In this document: piece by piece, positions 53,311 through 63,534 of the stretch
Layout of the letters: each line of letters begins with the position of its first letter
Position numbering within the stretch: position 1 is the stretch's first letter
NCBI RefSeq assembly: GCF_014397115.1
Contig: NZ_CP060720.1
Span: 1,318,001 to 1,382,000, forward strand
DNA length: 64,000 nt
Direction: 5' to 3'
Origin: Vagococcus carniphilus
Lineage (GTDB): Bacteria > Bacillota > Bacilli > Lactobacillales > Vagococcaceae
Program-made: the position numbers and the translations under genes
The notes under the pieces: generated by a model
Databases searched by the model: none
What the model saw: only the letters and a program-made list of their open reading frames with translations
Told to the model about the DNA's origin: nothing

Positions 53311-54543
53311 GTGGAAAAAGTAATTCTTGTTGGTGTAGAGACCCAGGAGAATTTTAAGACATTTGATGAATCAATGACAGAACTTGGTAACTTAGCTGAA
53401 ACAGCGCAAGGCGAGGTTATTGGAGAATTAATTCAAAAAAGACAAGTCATTGATAGAAGGACGATTTTAGGAAAAGGTAAACTTCAAGAGTTAGCTTCTT
53501 TAATTCAATCAAAAGAAGCAGATACAGTAATTTTTAACCACGAACTAACAGCTAGACAAGCTAGACTTATTGAAGAAGAAGTACAAGTTAAAGTCATTGA
53601 CCGCGTGCAATTAATTCTTGATATCTTTGCGATGCGAGCTAAATCAAAAGAAGGTCAACTTCAAGTGGAGTTAGCTCAGCTTAACTATTTGCTTCCTCGT
53701 TTAGTGGGACAAGGGACAGCTTTATCTCGTTTAGGTGGAGGTATTGGAACAAGAGGTCCTGGTGAGACAAAATTAGAAACAGACCGAAGACATATACGTC
53801 ATAAAGTCACTATCATTAAAAGAGAGTTAAAAGAAACAAGTGAGCATCGTGAAAGAAGTAGACAAAAACGAAAAGATTCCTCTGTTTTTCAAATAGGTTT
53901 AATTGGTTATACGAATGCTGGAAAATCAACCATTTTAAATTTATTAACTAATACTAAAACTTACGCTGAGGATCAATTGTTTGCGACATTAGATCCTTTG
54001 ACTAAAAAATGGCAACTGCCAGACGGTTTGGAAACTACATTAACTGATACAGTTGGTTTTATTCAAGATTTACCAACTCAGTTAATCGAAGCGTTCCAGT
54101 CTACGTTAGAAGAAAGTCGAAGTGTTGATTTATTACTTCATGTGGTAGATGTGACGTCTGAAAATAGAAATCAACAGGAAAAAACAGTATTAGAATTATT
54201 GGATACATTGGAAATGAATCATATACCAGTTTTGACGGTTTATAATAAAGCAGATCAGTTATTAGATACTAGCCAATTTGTTCCAACTATTTATCCTAAT
54301 TGTTTAATATCTGCTTTTGAGGATTCAGGAAAAAATATCTTAACTGAGGCAATTTTGAAACGACTAAAAGAAATTTTTGTTCCATTTGAAATTCATTTAG
54401 AGGCTAATGAAGCCTATTTATTAAATCAAATGCCAAAAGAAGTCTTAATAGAATCTTATGAATATCTAGAAGAAGAAAACAGTTATCAAGTAAAAGGTTA
54501 CTGTCAAAAGCATTCTAAATGGTTACAAAGGGCTATTGATTAA
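53311..54543 (+). CDS. hflX: GTPase HflX
   Basis: A 410-residue ribosome-associated GTPase that rescues stalled or heat-damaged ribosomes and splits 70S. N-terminal HflX domain, then the glycine-rich LVGQGTALSRLGGGIGTRGPGE signature segment, G1 GYTNAGKSTILN near 200, G3 DTVGFIQDLP and G4 NKAD. Starts at GTG (53311) after AAAGAAGG; the nearby ATGs are out of frame. It forms a transcript with miaA and the phosphodiesterase gene. Its terminator contains a GlnR site. Confidence 0.93.
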   Translation: MEKVILVGVETQENFKTFDESMTELGNLAETAQGEVIGELIQKRQVIDRRTILGKGKLQELASLIQSKEADTVIFNHELTARQARLIEEEVQVKVIDRVQLILDIFAMRAKSKEGQLQVELAQLNYLLPRLVGQGTALSRLGGGIGTRGPGETKLETDRRHIRHKVTIIKRELKETSEHRERSRQKRKDSSVFQIGLIGYTNAGKSTILNLLTNTKTYAEDQLFATLDPLTKKWQLPDGLETTLTDTVGFIQDLPTQLIEAFQSTLEESRSVDLLLHVVDVTSENRNQQEKTVLELLDTLEMNHIPVLTVYNKADQLLDTSQFVPTIYPNCLISAFEDSGKNILTEAILKRLKEIFVPFEIHLEANEAYLLNQMPKEVLIESYEYLEEENSYQVKGYCQKHSKWLQRAID

Positions 54544-54554
54544 AGAAATTTAAA

Positions 54555-54612
54555 AAAAGTTATTATCCATGTTAGATAATCTAACATGGATAATTGACTT
54601 TTTTTTTTTTAC
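54555..54612 (+). terminator. Rho-independent terminator after hflX
   Basis: A long, nearly perfect stem: AAAAAGT/ACTTTTT at the base and TTATCCATGTTAGAT with ATCTAACATGGATAA above (loop of a single base pair boundary), then a run of eleven or more T. The top of the stem is the GlnR box. Confidence 0.85.
54570..54586 (+). promoter_or_regulatory. GlnR operator (TGTNAN7TNACA)
   Basis: TGTTAGATAATCTAACA matches the GlnR/TnrA consensus exactly and is a palindrome. It lies just upstream of the candidate glnR promoter (TTGACT 54594-54599, TATTCT 54617-54622), at about -60 to -43 from the expected start, the place of the second operator of the Bacillus glnRA operon. It implies GlnR autorepression of glnRA under nitrogen excess. 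Confidence 0.85.
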
Positions 54613-54622
54613 CTGTTATTCT
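54594..54622 (+). promoter_or_regulatory. Candidate glnRA promoter
   Basis: TTGACT, 17-base spacer composed mostly of T, TATTCT. The -35 overlaps the last bases of the terminator stem. Confidence 0.5.
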
Positions 54623-54656
54623 TTTTTTATCCTTTAAGGAAAAGAGGGAAATTGAT

Positions 54657-54983
54657 ATGAAAGAAAAGGAATTAAGACGAAATTTAGCTGTCTTTCCAAT
54701 GAGTTCTGTTATGAAGTTAACCGATTTAACTGCTCGTAAAATTAGATATTATGAAGAGCAACAGTTAATTTTTCCAGAACGGAATGCAGGGAATAATCGT
54801 TTGTTTTCTTTAAATGATATTGATCGACTTCTTGATATTAAAGAGATGCTAAGCGATCACTTTACGATTAAAGAAATTCAAAAGCAATTTATCAAACAAG
54901 ATAAAAGACAAGAACAATTATCTGAGGAAAAAATAAGAATTGCTTTATACAATGATTTGATGAAGGAAAGTGGCTTAAATTAA
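54657..54983 (+). CDS. glnR: Nitrogen regulator GlnR
   Basis: A 108-residue MerR-family repressor of glutamine metabolism genes. The winged-helix DNA-binding region reads MKLTDLTARKIRYYEEQQLI then LFSLNDIDRLLDIKEML. The start is placed at ATG 54657 with AGAGGG before it, since the earlier frame is a homopolymer stretch. Activity is controlled by feedback-inhibited glutamine synthetase, whose gene follows directly. Slightly shorter than Bacillus GlnR (135 residues): the C-terminal autoinhibitory tail is reduced. Confidence 0.92.
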   Translation: MKEKELRRNLAVFPMSSVMKLTDLTARKIRYYEEQQLIFPERNAGNNRLFSLNDIDRLLDIKEMLSDHFTIKEIQKQFIKQDKRQEQLSEEKIRIALYNDLMKESGLN

Positions 54984-55006
54984 ACTAATAAAGAAGAGGG
55001 CAAATA

Positions 55007-56344
55007 ATGGGAAAATACACAACAAAAGAACAGATTAAAGAAGCAGCACAAAATGAAAATGTTAGATTTTTACGCTTAATGTTTACTGATATTTTAGGTA
55101 GACTGAAAAATGTTGAGGTTCCTATTAGCCAAATTGATAAAGTATTAGATAATAAAATGATGTTTGATGGATCATCTATTGAAGGATTTGTTCGTATTGA
55201 AGAAAGTGATATGTACTTATATCCAGATGTTTCAACATTCATGATTTTCCCGTGGGAAAGCGAAAAAGGAAAAGTAGCTCGTTTAATCTGTGATGTTTAT
55301 AACACAGAAGGCAAACCTTTTGAAGGCGACCCTCGTGGTAACTTAAAACGTGTTTTAAAAGAAATGAATGACTTAGGATTTACTGGATTTAACATTGGAC
55401 CAGAACCAGAGTTTTTCTTATTTAAACTAGATGAAAATGGTAAACCAACAGACCAATTAAACGATCAAGGTGGCTATTTTGATTTTGCACCAACCGATTT
55501 AGGTGAAAACTGTCGTCGTGATATTGTATTAGAGTTAGAAAGTCTTGGTTTTGAAGTAGAAGCTTCTCACCATGAGTGTGCACCAGGACAACATGAAATT
55601 GATTTTAAATATGCTAATGCGATTGAAGCATGTGATAACATTCAAACGTTTGAATTAGTTGTTAGAACGATTGCTAGAAAGCATGGTTTACACGCTACTT
55701 TCATGCCAAAACCACTTTACGGAATTGCTGGTTCTGGTATGCATATTAACATGTCTTTATTTAATGAAAAGGGTAATGTTTTCTATGATGAAAACGGAGA
55801 AGATGGCTTAAGTCAAACAGCTTATCATTTCTTAGGTGGATTATTGAAGCATGCAAGAGGGTATACAGCTGTTTGTAACCCGATTGTTAATTCCTATAAA
55901 CGTTTAGTACCTGGTTACGAAGCTCCTGTTTATGTAGCGTGGAGTGGTAAAAATCGCTCACCACTTGTTCGTGTTCCAAGCTCACGTGGTTTATCAACTC
56001 GTTTAGAATTACGTTCAGTTGATCCAACTGCCAATCCTTATCTTGCAATGGCTGTTTTATTACAATCTGGATTAGATGGTATTAAAAATGAGTTAACTCC
56101 ACCAGCAGCAGTTGACCGTAATATTTACGTGATGACTGAAGAGGAAAGAAAAGAAGCTGAAATCACAGATTTACCATCTACTTTGCATAATGCGATTAAA
56201 GCAATGAGAAAAGATGAAGTGGTTAAAGAAGCTTTAGGTAGCCATATTTACAATAACTTTATTGAAGCTAAGAAAATGGAATGGTCTGCGTTCCGTCAAC
56301 AAGTTTCTGAATGGGAAAGAGAACAATATTTAGAAATGTATTAG
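55007..56344 (+). CDS. glnA: Glutamine synthetase type I
   Basis: A 445-residue enzyme that makes glutamine from glutamate, ammonia and ATP. Conserved blocks: [48 protein letters not shown], and the [10 protein letters not shown] segment with the substrate-binding Arg. This is the GSI-alpha type of Firmicutes, which lacks the adenylylation Tyr site and is instead feedback-regulated and controls GlnR. Cotranscribed with glnR. AAGAGGGC before the ATG. Confidence 0.97.
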   Translation: MGKYTTKEQIKEAAQNENVRFLRLMFTDILGRLKNVEVPISQIDKVLDNKMMFDGSSIEGFVRIEESDMYLYPDVSTFMIFPWESEKGKVARLICDVYNTEGKPFEGDPRGNLKRVLKEMNDLGFTGFNIGPEPEFFLFKLDENGKPTDQLNDQGGYFDFAPTDLGENCRRDIVLELESLGFEVEASHHECAPGQHEIDFKYANAIEACDNIQTFELVVRTIARKHGLHATFMPKPLYGIAGSGMHINMSLFNEKGNVFYDENGEDGLSQTAYHFLGGLLKHARGYTAVCNPIVNSYKRLVPGYEAPVYVAWSGKNRSPLVRVPSSRGLSTRLELRSVDPTANPYLAMAVLLQSGLDGIKNELTPPAAVDRNIYVMTEEERKEAEITDLPSTLHNAIKAMRKDEVVKEALGSHIYNNFIEAKKMEWSAFRQQVSEWEREQYLEMY

Positions 56345-56351
56345 AATATTT

Positions 56352-56397
56352 AAAGCTTGCTGATCAAGTCACACTTATATCAGTAAGCTTTTTTTGT
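56352..56397 (+). terminator. Rho-independent terminator after glnA
   Basis: AAAGCTTGCTGAT pairs with ATCAGTAAGCTTT (one G-T pair), then T6. Confidence 0.88.
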
Positions 56398-56507
56398 AGA
56401 GATAGATACTGCTTATGAGTAATTAAAGATATTTTTCATAATTTTATGGGGTATATTGAATTTTTGTGATAGAATAATGTTAGTTTAAATATAAAGGGGA
56501 TATAATA

Positions 56508-57068
56508 ATGATTTCAGTTGTAGATTTAAGAAGTGGTATGACATTTGAAAAAGATGGCAAATTAATCAAAGTTTTAGAAGCTAGTCATCATAAACCTGGT
56601 AAAGGTAATACAGTTATGCGTCTAAAATTAAGAGACATGAGAAGTGGCTCAACAACAGATACAACAATGCGCCCAGATGAAAAAGTTAAAAAAGCTCATA
56701 TTGATAGTAAATCAGTTCAATTCTTATACATTCAAGATGATATGGCAATTTTTATGGATTTAGAAACATATGAACAATATGAAATTCCAGTATCAGTTAT
56801 TGAACATGAATTAAACTACTTATTAGACAATATGGAAGTAAAAATTCAATTTTATATTGATGAAGTTGTAGGAGTTAGTTTACCAACAACTGTTGAATTA
56901 AAAGTTGTTGAAACACCACCTTCAATTAAAGGAGCTACAGTTTCTGGTTCTGGTAAACCTGCAACAATGGAAACTGGTCTAGTTGTAAATGTTCCTGATT
57001 TCATCGAAGTTGGAGAAGTGTTAGAAGTTAACACTCAAGATGGTTCATACGTTAAACGTGCTAAATAG
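56508..57068 (+). CDS. efp: Elongation factor P
   Basis: A 186-residue three-domain translation factor that relieves ribosome stalling at proline runs. KOW-like N domain, then OB domains ending in the signature segment [22 protein letters not shown]. The modification lysine is K32, in [10 protein letters not shown], as in Bacillus where it carries a 5-aminopentanol group. AAAGGGG lies before the ATG. Single-gene unit with terminator. Relevant to the Pro-Pro leader peptide at 21.8 kb. Confidence 0.95.
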   Translation: MISVVDLRSGMTFEKDGKLIKVLEASHHKPGKGNTVMRLKLRDMRSGSTTDTTMRPDEKVKKAHIDSKSVQFLYIQDDMAIFMDLETYEQYEIPVSVIEHELNYLLDNMEVKIQFYIDEVVGVSLPTTVELKVVETPPSIKGATVSGSGKPATMETGLVVNVPDFIEVGEVLEVNTQDGSYVKRAK

Positions 57069-57074
57069 TTTATA

Positions 57075-57108
57075 AGAAGGCTACCAGTATTGGTAAGCCT
57101 TTTTTTAG
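57075..57108 (+). terminator. Rho-independent terminator after efp
   Basis: AAGGCTACCA pairs with TGGTAAGCCTT with one bulged A, then T7. Confidence 0.85.
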
Positions 57109-57177
57109 TGTTTTAATTTTTCATTAATTAAATTAGAATATTTTTGGAAAAAGGCTAAAAAATAATAGACATTATGC

Positions 57178-57183
57178 TATACT
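57178..57183 (+). promoter_or_regulatory. Extended -10 promoter of the cdaA operon
   Basis: TATACT preceded by TGC (TGnTATACT extended form), 39 bases before the cdaA start. Confidence 0.55.
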
Positions 57184-57221
57184 TGAAAATGTAAAGACTA
57201 TATGAGAGGGGGACGGACAAG

Positions 57222-58109
57222 ATGAGCTTTCATCTATTAGACTTGTTCAAACCCAGTACGTGGCAATATTTTTTGAGCAATTATTTTTCAACGAATTTAA
57301 TTATTAATATTATAGATATACTAGTGGTATGGTTTGTTATTTACAAACTTATAATGCTACTCAATGGAACGAAGGCAATCCAAGTTTTTAAAGGAATTGC
57401 AATTATTATTATTGTTAGAATTCTTAGTGATTTTATTGGACTTTCAACAGTTTCTTGGTTGATGAGTCAGGTTATCACTTATGGAGCTATTGCAGCTATT
57501 GTTATTTTCCAACCAGAAGTTAGACGAGGATTGGAGCATTTAGGACGAGGTTCTATTTTAAAAAACATCAAGCGGCAAACAGATCATAAAAATAAATTAA
57601 TTATCGAATTAGATGATGCGATTCAATACATGTCAAAACGTAAGATAGGTGCACTGATTTGTATTGAAAATAGAGATAGTTTAGTGGATTATGTGGAAAC
57701 GGGTATTTCGTTAGATTCTGATATTTCAAGTCAACTTTTAATCAATATTTTTATACCGAATACGCCACTTCATGATGGTGCAGTTATTATTCAAGATGAA
57801 AAGATAGCTTCAGCCTCATCATATTTGCCACTATCTGAAAGTTCTTTGATTCCTAAAGAATACGGAACAAGACACAGAGCAGCTATTGGCTTAAGTGAAG
57901 TTAGTGACGCTCTAACGATTATTGTTTCAGAAGAAACTGGTGACGTGAGTATAACTCATAGTAATAAATTTATGCCTCATTTAGAACAAGATGAATACAT
58001 TAAAATTTTAAATGATGAATTAATTCAAAAAATAGAAGAAAACAAACAAAATATTTTTTACCAATTCATTGAAGATGCTAAGAAAAACTTCAGAGGAGGT
58101 AAAAAATAA
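57222..58109 (+). CDS. cdaA: Diadenylate cyclase CdaA
   Basis: A 295-residue membrane enzyme that makes c-di-AMP from two ATP. Three N-terminal helices (about 30-95), then the DAC domain with the catalytic DGA motif in HDGAVIIQDEK near 185 and the RHR motif in TRHRAAIGLSE near 217. First gene of the conserved cdaA-cdaR-glmM operon; its stop overlaps the cdaR start (TAATG). c-di-AMP controls K+ and osmolyte uptake and wall integrity in this group. Confidence 0.95.
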   Translation: MSFHLLDLFKPSTWQYFLSNYFSTNLIINIIDILVVWFVIYKLIMLLNGTKAIQVFKGIAIIIIVRILSDFIGLSTVSWLMSQVITYGAIAAIVIFQPEVRRGLEHLGRGSILKNIKRQTDHKNKLIIELDDAIQYMSKRKIGALICIENRDSLVDYVETGISLDSDISSQLLINIFIPNTPLHDGAVIIQDEKIASASSYLPLSESSLIPKEYGTRHRAAIGLSEVSDALTIIVSEETGDVSITHSNKFMPHLEQDEYIKILNDELIQKIEENKQNIFYQFIEDAKKNFRGGKK

Positions 58110-59137
58110 TGAAAAAAGACAATAAAGGTTTATGGTTAATTCGCTTGTTATCTTTTTTCTTTGCCATTCTGTTGTTCTATAACGCAAATTCAATAAGTTT
58201 GAATAATGACGACAATGGTTTTACTGAATTAAGTGCAACAGCAGAGAAGGTACCAGTCAATGTGACTTATAATCAAGACAAGTATTTTATTTCAGGTTTT
58301 GATCAAACTGTTAATGTAGATTTGAAGAGTTCTAATAAAATTTTGTTAGACAAAGAGTCGAACTCTGAAACGCGTAGTTTTTCAGTAGTGATGGATTTAA
58401 CTAAATACGGTGAGGGGACTCATGAAGTATCACTTCAGTTAACAGGACTACCAACGGCTATAAAAGGAACTATTAAACCAAGCAAATTAACTGTTACGAT
58501 TGAAAAGAAAAAGAGCAACAAATTCCCAGTGGAACCAGCTATTGATAATAAGATTTTTACTTCAGGATATGAACTTGAAAAAGCAACCGTTGATCCAGCA
58601 AGTGTGACGATTTCAGGTGGGGAAGATTCTATCAAGCACGTATCAAAAGTTATTGCAGGTATTAGTGATAAAACAGATGTGTCGACAGATTTTTCTCAAA
58701 AAGTAAAAGTTTATGCGGTAGATGAAAAAGGCGAAGCTTTAAATGTTAATATCGAACCACACACAGTCAGAGTGGATGTTAATGTGACAGCACCAACTAA
58801 AGAAGTGAAAGTTGTTCCTGTTCAATCAGGAGTCATTCCTAAAGGGATTAAGGACTACTCCTTCTCATTGGAACAGAGCAAGGTACACATAACAGGACCA
58901 AAAGATATTTTAGACGAAATCAATTCAATTGATTTAAAAATAGATACAACAAACATTAGAGAAACTCTTTCAAGTTCTTATGTAGTTGTTGTGCCAAAAG
59001 AGGTCAAAGTCAGTCCTGAAACAGTTTTTGTTACAGTAACACCAAACAAAGAAACGTCAGATTCTAGCACAACAAAAAGAGAAAAGTCGACAACTTCTAA
59101 AGATTCTGATAAAATTTCTGATAGTAGCAAAAAATAA
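58109..59137 (+). CDS. cdaR: CdaR (YbbR-domain regulator of CdaA)
   Basis: A 342-residue protein with one N-terminal membrane helix (LIRLLSFFFAILLFYNAN) and extracellular YbbR repeats; three are visible, at about 45-135, 140-225 and 230-310 (for example EPAIDNKIFTSGYELEKATVDP). CdaR binds CdaA at the membrane and adjusts its activity. The tail is rich in Ser, Thr and Lys (SDSSTTKREKSTTSKDSDK), a flexible wall-side end. Coupled to cdaA by one base of overlap. Confidence 0.92.
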   Translation: MKKDNKGLWLIRLLSFFFAILLFYNANSISLNNDDNGFTELSATAEKVPVNVTYNQDKYFISGFDQTVNVDLKSSNKILLDKESNSETRSFSVVMDLTKYGEGTHEVSLQLTGLPTAIKGTIKPSKLTVTIEKKKSNKFPVEPAIDNKIFTSGYELEKATVDPASVTISGGEDSIKHVSKVIAGISDKTDVSTDFSQKVKVYAVDEKGEALNVNIEPHTVRVDVNVTAPTKEVKVVPVQSGVIPKGIKDYSFSLEQSKVHITGPKDILDEINSIDLKIDTTNIRETLSSSYVVVVPKEVKVSPETVFVTVTPNKETSDSSTTKREKSTTSKDSDKISDSSKK

Positions 59138-59193
59138 TAAGTAGTTATTAAATACAAAAAATTGACATATTTAGTTAGGAGATTTATTAAAAA

Positions 59194-60549
59194 ATGGGTA
59201 AGTATTTTGGAACAGATGGCGTTAGAGGTATTGCAAATCAAGAATTAACTCCAGAGTTAGCATTTAAAATTGGTCGTTGTGGAGGATATGTTTTAGTTCA
59301 ACATAGCGATTTAGAAAATGAGATGCCACAAGTTCTAGTGGGAAGAGATACTCGTATTTCTGGTCAATTATTAGAGCAAGCTCTTATTGCTGGTTTGCTA
59401 TCTGTAGGAATTGAAGTTTTACAATTAGGTGTTATTTCTACACCTGGTGTTTCTTATTTAACACGTACGCAAAAAGCAGCAGCAGGAGTTATGATTTCAG
59501 CTTCTCATAATCCAGCGCAAGATAACGGCATTAAATTCTTCGGACCAGACGGATTTAAATTAGCAGATGACGAGGAATTAGAAATTGAAGCTCTTTTAGA
59601 TTCAAAAGAAGATATTTTACCAAGACCTTCGGCAGCAGGATTAGGAACATTGGACGACTATCCAGAAGGTTTACAAAAATATATGGAATTCTTAAAAGAA
59701 ACAATTCCTTCTGATTTAGAAGGTTTGACAGTTTGTTTAGATGGTGCAAATGGAGCAACTTCTCCACTTGTTAATCATTTATTTGCTGATCTAAATACTG
59801 ATTTTTATACAATGGGAATTAGACCAGATGGAATTAATATCAATGATGGTGTTGGTTCAACTCACCCAGAAGAATTAGCTAAATTTGTTGTTGAAAAGCA
59901 AGCTGATTTAGGACTAGCTTTTGATGGTGATGGGGATCGTGTTATTGCAGTTGACGAAAAAGGAACAATCGTAGATGGTGATAAAATTCTTTATATCTGC
60001 GGAAAATACTTAAAAGAACAAGGTAAATTAAATGGTAACACAATTGTTGCGACAGTTATGAGCAACTTAGGTTTCCATAAAGCTGTTAGCCAAGCTGGTA
60101 TGAGAGCTATCGCAACTCAAGTTGGTGATCGTTATGTTGTTGAAGAAATGAGAAAATCTGGTTACAACTTAGGTGGAGAACAATCAGGACATATTGTTTT
60201 CCTTGATTACAATACAACAGGTGATGGTTTATTATCAGGTATTCAGTTAATGAATGTTATGAAAGAAACTGGTAAAAAATTATCAGAATTGACAGCTGAA
60301 ATTGAAGAATACCCACAAAAATTAGTGAACATTAAAGTTAGTGATAAATATGGTGCAATGGATGTTCCAGCTATTAAAGCAGTCATTGAAGAAGTAGAAG
60401 CTCAGATGGCAGGAGACGGACGTGTGTTGGTTCGACCTTCAGGAACTGAACCATTATTAAGAGTTATGGCTGAAGCGCCAACTGAAGACAAAGTGAACTA
60501 TTATGTCGATAAAATTGCCGAAATTGTTATTAAAGAGATTGGCTTATAA
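59194..60549 (+). CDS. glmM: Phosphoglucosamine mutase
   Basis: A 451-residue enzyme converting glucosamine 6-phosphate to glucosamine 1-phosphate, a precursor of UDP-GlcNAc for the wall. Phosphorylated Ser104 in [15 protein letters not shown], metal-binding DGDGDR in [13 protein letters not shown], sugar-binding [10 protein letters not shown], and C-terminal [13 protein letters not shown]. GlmM of other species binds and inhibits CdaA, which explains the operon. TTAGGAG lies before the ATG. Confidence 0.96.
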   Translation: MGKYFGTDGVRGIANQELTPELAFKIGRCGGYVLVQHSDLENEMPQVLVGRDTRISGQLLEQALIAGLLSVGIEVLQLGVISTPGVSYLTRTQKAAAGVMISASHNPAQDNGIKFFGPDGFKLADDEELEIEALLDSKEDILPRPSAAGLGTLDDYPEGLQKYMEFLKETIPSDLEGLTVCLDGANGATSPLVNHLFADLNTDFYTMGIRPDGININDGVGSTHPEELAKFVVEKQADLGLAFDGDGDRVIAVDEKGTIVDGDKILYICGKYLKEQGKLNGNTIVATVMSNLGFHKAVSQAGMRAIATQVGDRYVVEEMRKSGYNLGGEQSGHIVFLDYNTTGDGLLSGIQLMNVMKETGKKLSELTAEIEEYPQKLVNIKVSDKYGAMDVPAIKAVIEEVEAQMAGDGRVLVRPSGTEPLLRVMAEAPTEDKVNYYVDKIAEIVIKEIGL

Positions 60550-60558
60550 TTAACGTAA

Positions 60559-60612
60559 ACAAATCGTATCATCGTCAAATATTCTTATTTGATTATGATA
60601 CGATTTTTTATT
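60559..60612 (+). terminator. Rho-independent terminator after glmM
   Basis: AAATCGTATCAT pairs with ATGATACGATTT, with TCAAATA/ATTTGA continuing inside, then T. Confidence 0.9.
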
Positions 60613-60651
60613 GAATAATTTGATTGAAAGATATCAAATGATTAAAAATTT

Positions 60652-60659
60652 GTTATAAT
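60652..60659 (+). promoter_or_regulatory. Extended -10 promoter of rsmD
   Basis: TGTTATAATG has TGn before TATAAT (60654-60659), about 33 bases before the rsmD start. Confidence 0.6.
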
Positions 60660-60691
60660 GGATAGCATAAAATTGATTGAGGGGAAAATAC

Positions 60692-61754
<1,063 letters not shown>

Positions 61755-62801
61755 ATGAAATTTAAAAATGATAAACGATTTAAATCGTTTATAGTGACCA
61801 TAATTGTTGCTATTTTATTAGTGACAGTTATTCCAATACCTTATTATGTTGAAAAACCTGGTACTTCAGAAAATTTAAGAGACTATGTCTCTGTTGATGG
61901 GAAAAGAGACAAATTTGATGGCTCTTTCATGCTTACCACTGTCGCAGTTCAACAAGCGACAATAGCTTCTTTAATTAGTGGTCATTTGAATCATACGAAT
62001 GATGTCATCAGCAAAAAAGAAATGATGGGAACTAACAGTGGAAAAGAATATGAAGAGATGCAACACTATCATATGGAAACGTCACAAAATATAGCGACTA
62101 AAGTTGCTTTAGATCTAGCTAAAAAACCATACAAAGTTGATTATAAAGGTATTTATGTCATGTCAATTGATGAACATTCTAATTTTGAAAATAAATTAAG
62201 AGTGGGAGATACTATTGTAAAGGTTGATAATCAAAAAATTGAGAGAACTGAAGATTTAACGAAATACATCAAAACTAAAAAAGTAGATGATTCAGTTAAA
62301 ATAACTTATGAACAAGATGGTAAAACTAAGGAAACTAAAGGAGACCTGATTAAATTACCTGAAACTAAAAAAGCAGGAATCGGAATTACTCTAGTTGACC
62401 ACACTGAAATTGATACAAAAGAAGAGATTAATTTTTCAACTGAATCAATTGGAGGTCCTTCTGCAGGCCTAATGTTTACTTTAGAGTTATATAGCTTGAT
62501 AACCGGAAAAGATTTAAGAAACGGTCAAGATATCGCTGGCACCGGAACAATAGATTCTGAAGGCGTTGTTGGCAGAATAGGTGGAATCGATAAGAAAGTT
62601 ATCGCAGCGGACCATGAAGGAGCTGATATCTTTTTTGCTCCTAATGATGAAATTGATCCTGAAATAAAGAAAAAGAATCCTGATGTTAAAACAAATTATG
62701 AAGAAGCTGTAGAATCAGCTAAAAAGAATCATTTAGAAGTTAAAATTGTACCAGTCAAAACGGTAAATGATGCCATTAAATATTTAGAAAAAGGAAAGTA
62801 A
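61755..62801 (+). CDS. PDZ/Lon-type membrane serine protease (YlbL/SepM-like)
   Basis: A 348-residue protease with an N-terminal helix (about 10-30), a PDZ domain (about 125-210; GIYVMSIDEHSNFENKLRVGD) and a C-terminal S16 Lon-like domain. The Ser-Lys dyad is S236 in SIGGPSAGLMFTLEL and K281 in RIGGIDKKVIAADHEGA. SepM in streptococci trims the competence pheromone CSP; substrate in this organism unknown. Its position beside coaD is conserved. The ATG follows the coaD stop directly, and AGGATGAG provides the ribosome site. Confidence 0.9.
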   Translation: MKFKNDKRFKSFIVTIIVAILLVTVIPIPYYVEKPGTSENLRDYVSVDGKRDKFDGSFMLTTVAVQQATIASLISGHLNHTNDVISKKEMMGTNSGKEYEEMQHYHMETSQNIATKVALDLAKKPYKVDYKGIYVMSIDEHSNFENKLRVGDTIVKVDNQKIERTEDLTKYIKTKKVDDSVKITYEQDGKTKETKGDLIKLPETKKAGIGITLVDHTEIDTKEEINFSTESIGGPSAGLMFTLELYSLITGKDLRNGQDIAGTGTIDSEGVVGRIGGIDKKVIAADHEGADIFFAPNDEIDPEIKKKNPDVKTNYEEAVESAKKNHLEVKIVPVKTVNDAIKYLEKGK

Positions 62802-62835
62802 AAATGTTAATTTAGCATTTTTTACTTTCTTTTTC
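62792..62835 (+). terminator. Rho-independent terminator after the PDZ protease gene
   Basis: GAAAGTAAAAATG pairs with CATTTTTTACTTTC; the left arm includes the stop codon region and T-rich DNA follows. Confidence 0.75.
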
Positions 62836-62864
62836 TTATCTTTTAAATAGAAGGGAGATAGATA

Positions 62865-63503
62865 ATGGCATATTTTAAAAAATACTTAAAAAAAGAAACC
62901 ATGTTGTTCATAGGTGTAAGTTTGATTATTTTGATAGGTGTGAAATGTCTTATTTTTAATCAAGAGACAAAGGCTACGACGTTTGTTGAGGATGATGTAA
63001 CAGTTTCTAGTCAAAGTGATCTGAAAGAAACTGAAGAAGAAAAGAATGACGGAAAAATGTATGTTGATATTAAAGGTGCAGTGAGAATGCCCGGTATGTA
63101 TGAAGTTTCTTCAGATATGAGAGTTTTAAATGTAATTGATATGGCTGGTGGTTTAAAAGAAAAAGCTGATGATAAACAAATAAATTTTTCTCAAAAATTA
63201 GAGGATCAAATGATTATTTACATTCCTTTAGAAGGAGAGGAAATACCAGAAGCTATTAATAATCAAAATACTTCTAAGGAAAGTTTAGGAGGAAAAGGAA
63301 GCGAAGAGGCTGGAAAGGTTAATTTAAATCAAGCAGAAAAAGACGAGTTAATGACACTAAATGGAGTTGGGGAGAAAAAGGCAGAAAAAATTATCGAGTA
63401 TCGGGAAGAAAATGGCTCTTTTAAATCTATTGACGATTTAAAAAATGTGAATGGAATTGGTGAGAAAACATTTGAAAGTTTGAAGGAATCAATTACAATA
63501 TAA
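62865..63503 (+). CDS. comEA: Competence protein ComEA
   Basis: A 212-residue DNA receptor for natural transformation. One N-terminal helix (MLFIGVSLIILIGVKCLIF), an SLBB-type domain (MYVDIKGAVRMPGMYEVSS, residues about 66-120), a linker, then a helix-hairpin-helix DNA-binding end: KVNLNQAEKDELMTLNGVGE and IDDLKNVNGIGEKTFE. GGGAG lies before the ATG. comEB follows, so the late competence operon starts here; the channel gene comEC would lie beyond the window. Confidence 0.94.
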   Translation: MAYFKKYLKKETMLFIGVSLIILIGVKCLIFNQETKATTFVEDDVTVSSQSDLKETEEEKNDGKMYVDIKGAVRMPGMYEVSSDMRVLNVIDMAGGLKEKADDKQINFSQKLEDQMIIYIPLEGEEIPEAINNQNTSKESLGGKGSEEAGKVNLNQAEKDELMTLNGVGEKKAEKIIEYREENGSFKSIDDLKNVNGIGEKTFESLKESITI

Positions 63504-63534
63504 GATAACAATAAAAAAAGAAAGTAGTGACGAG

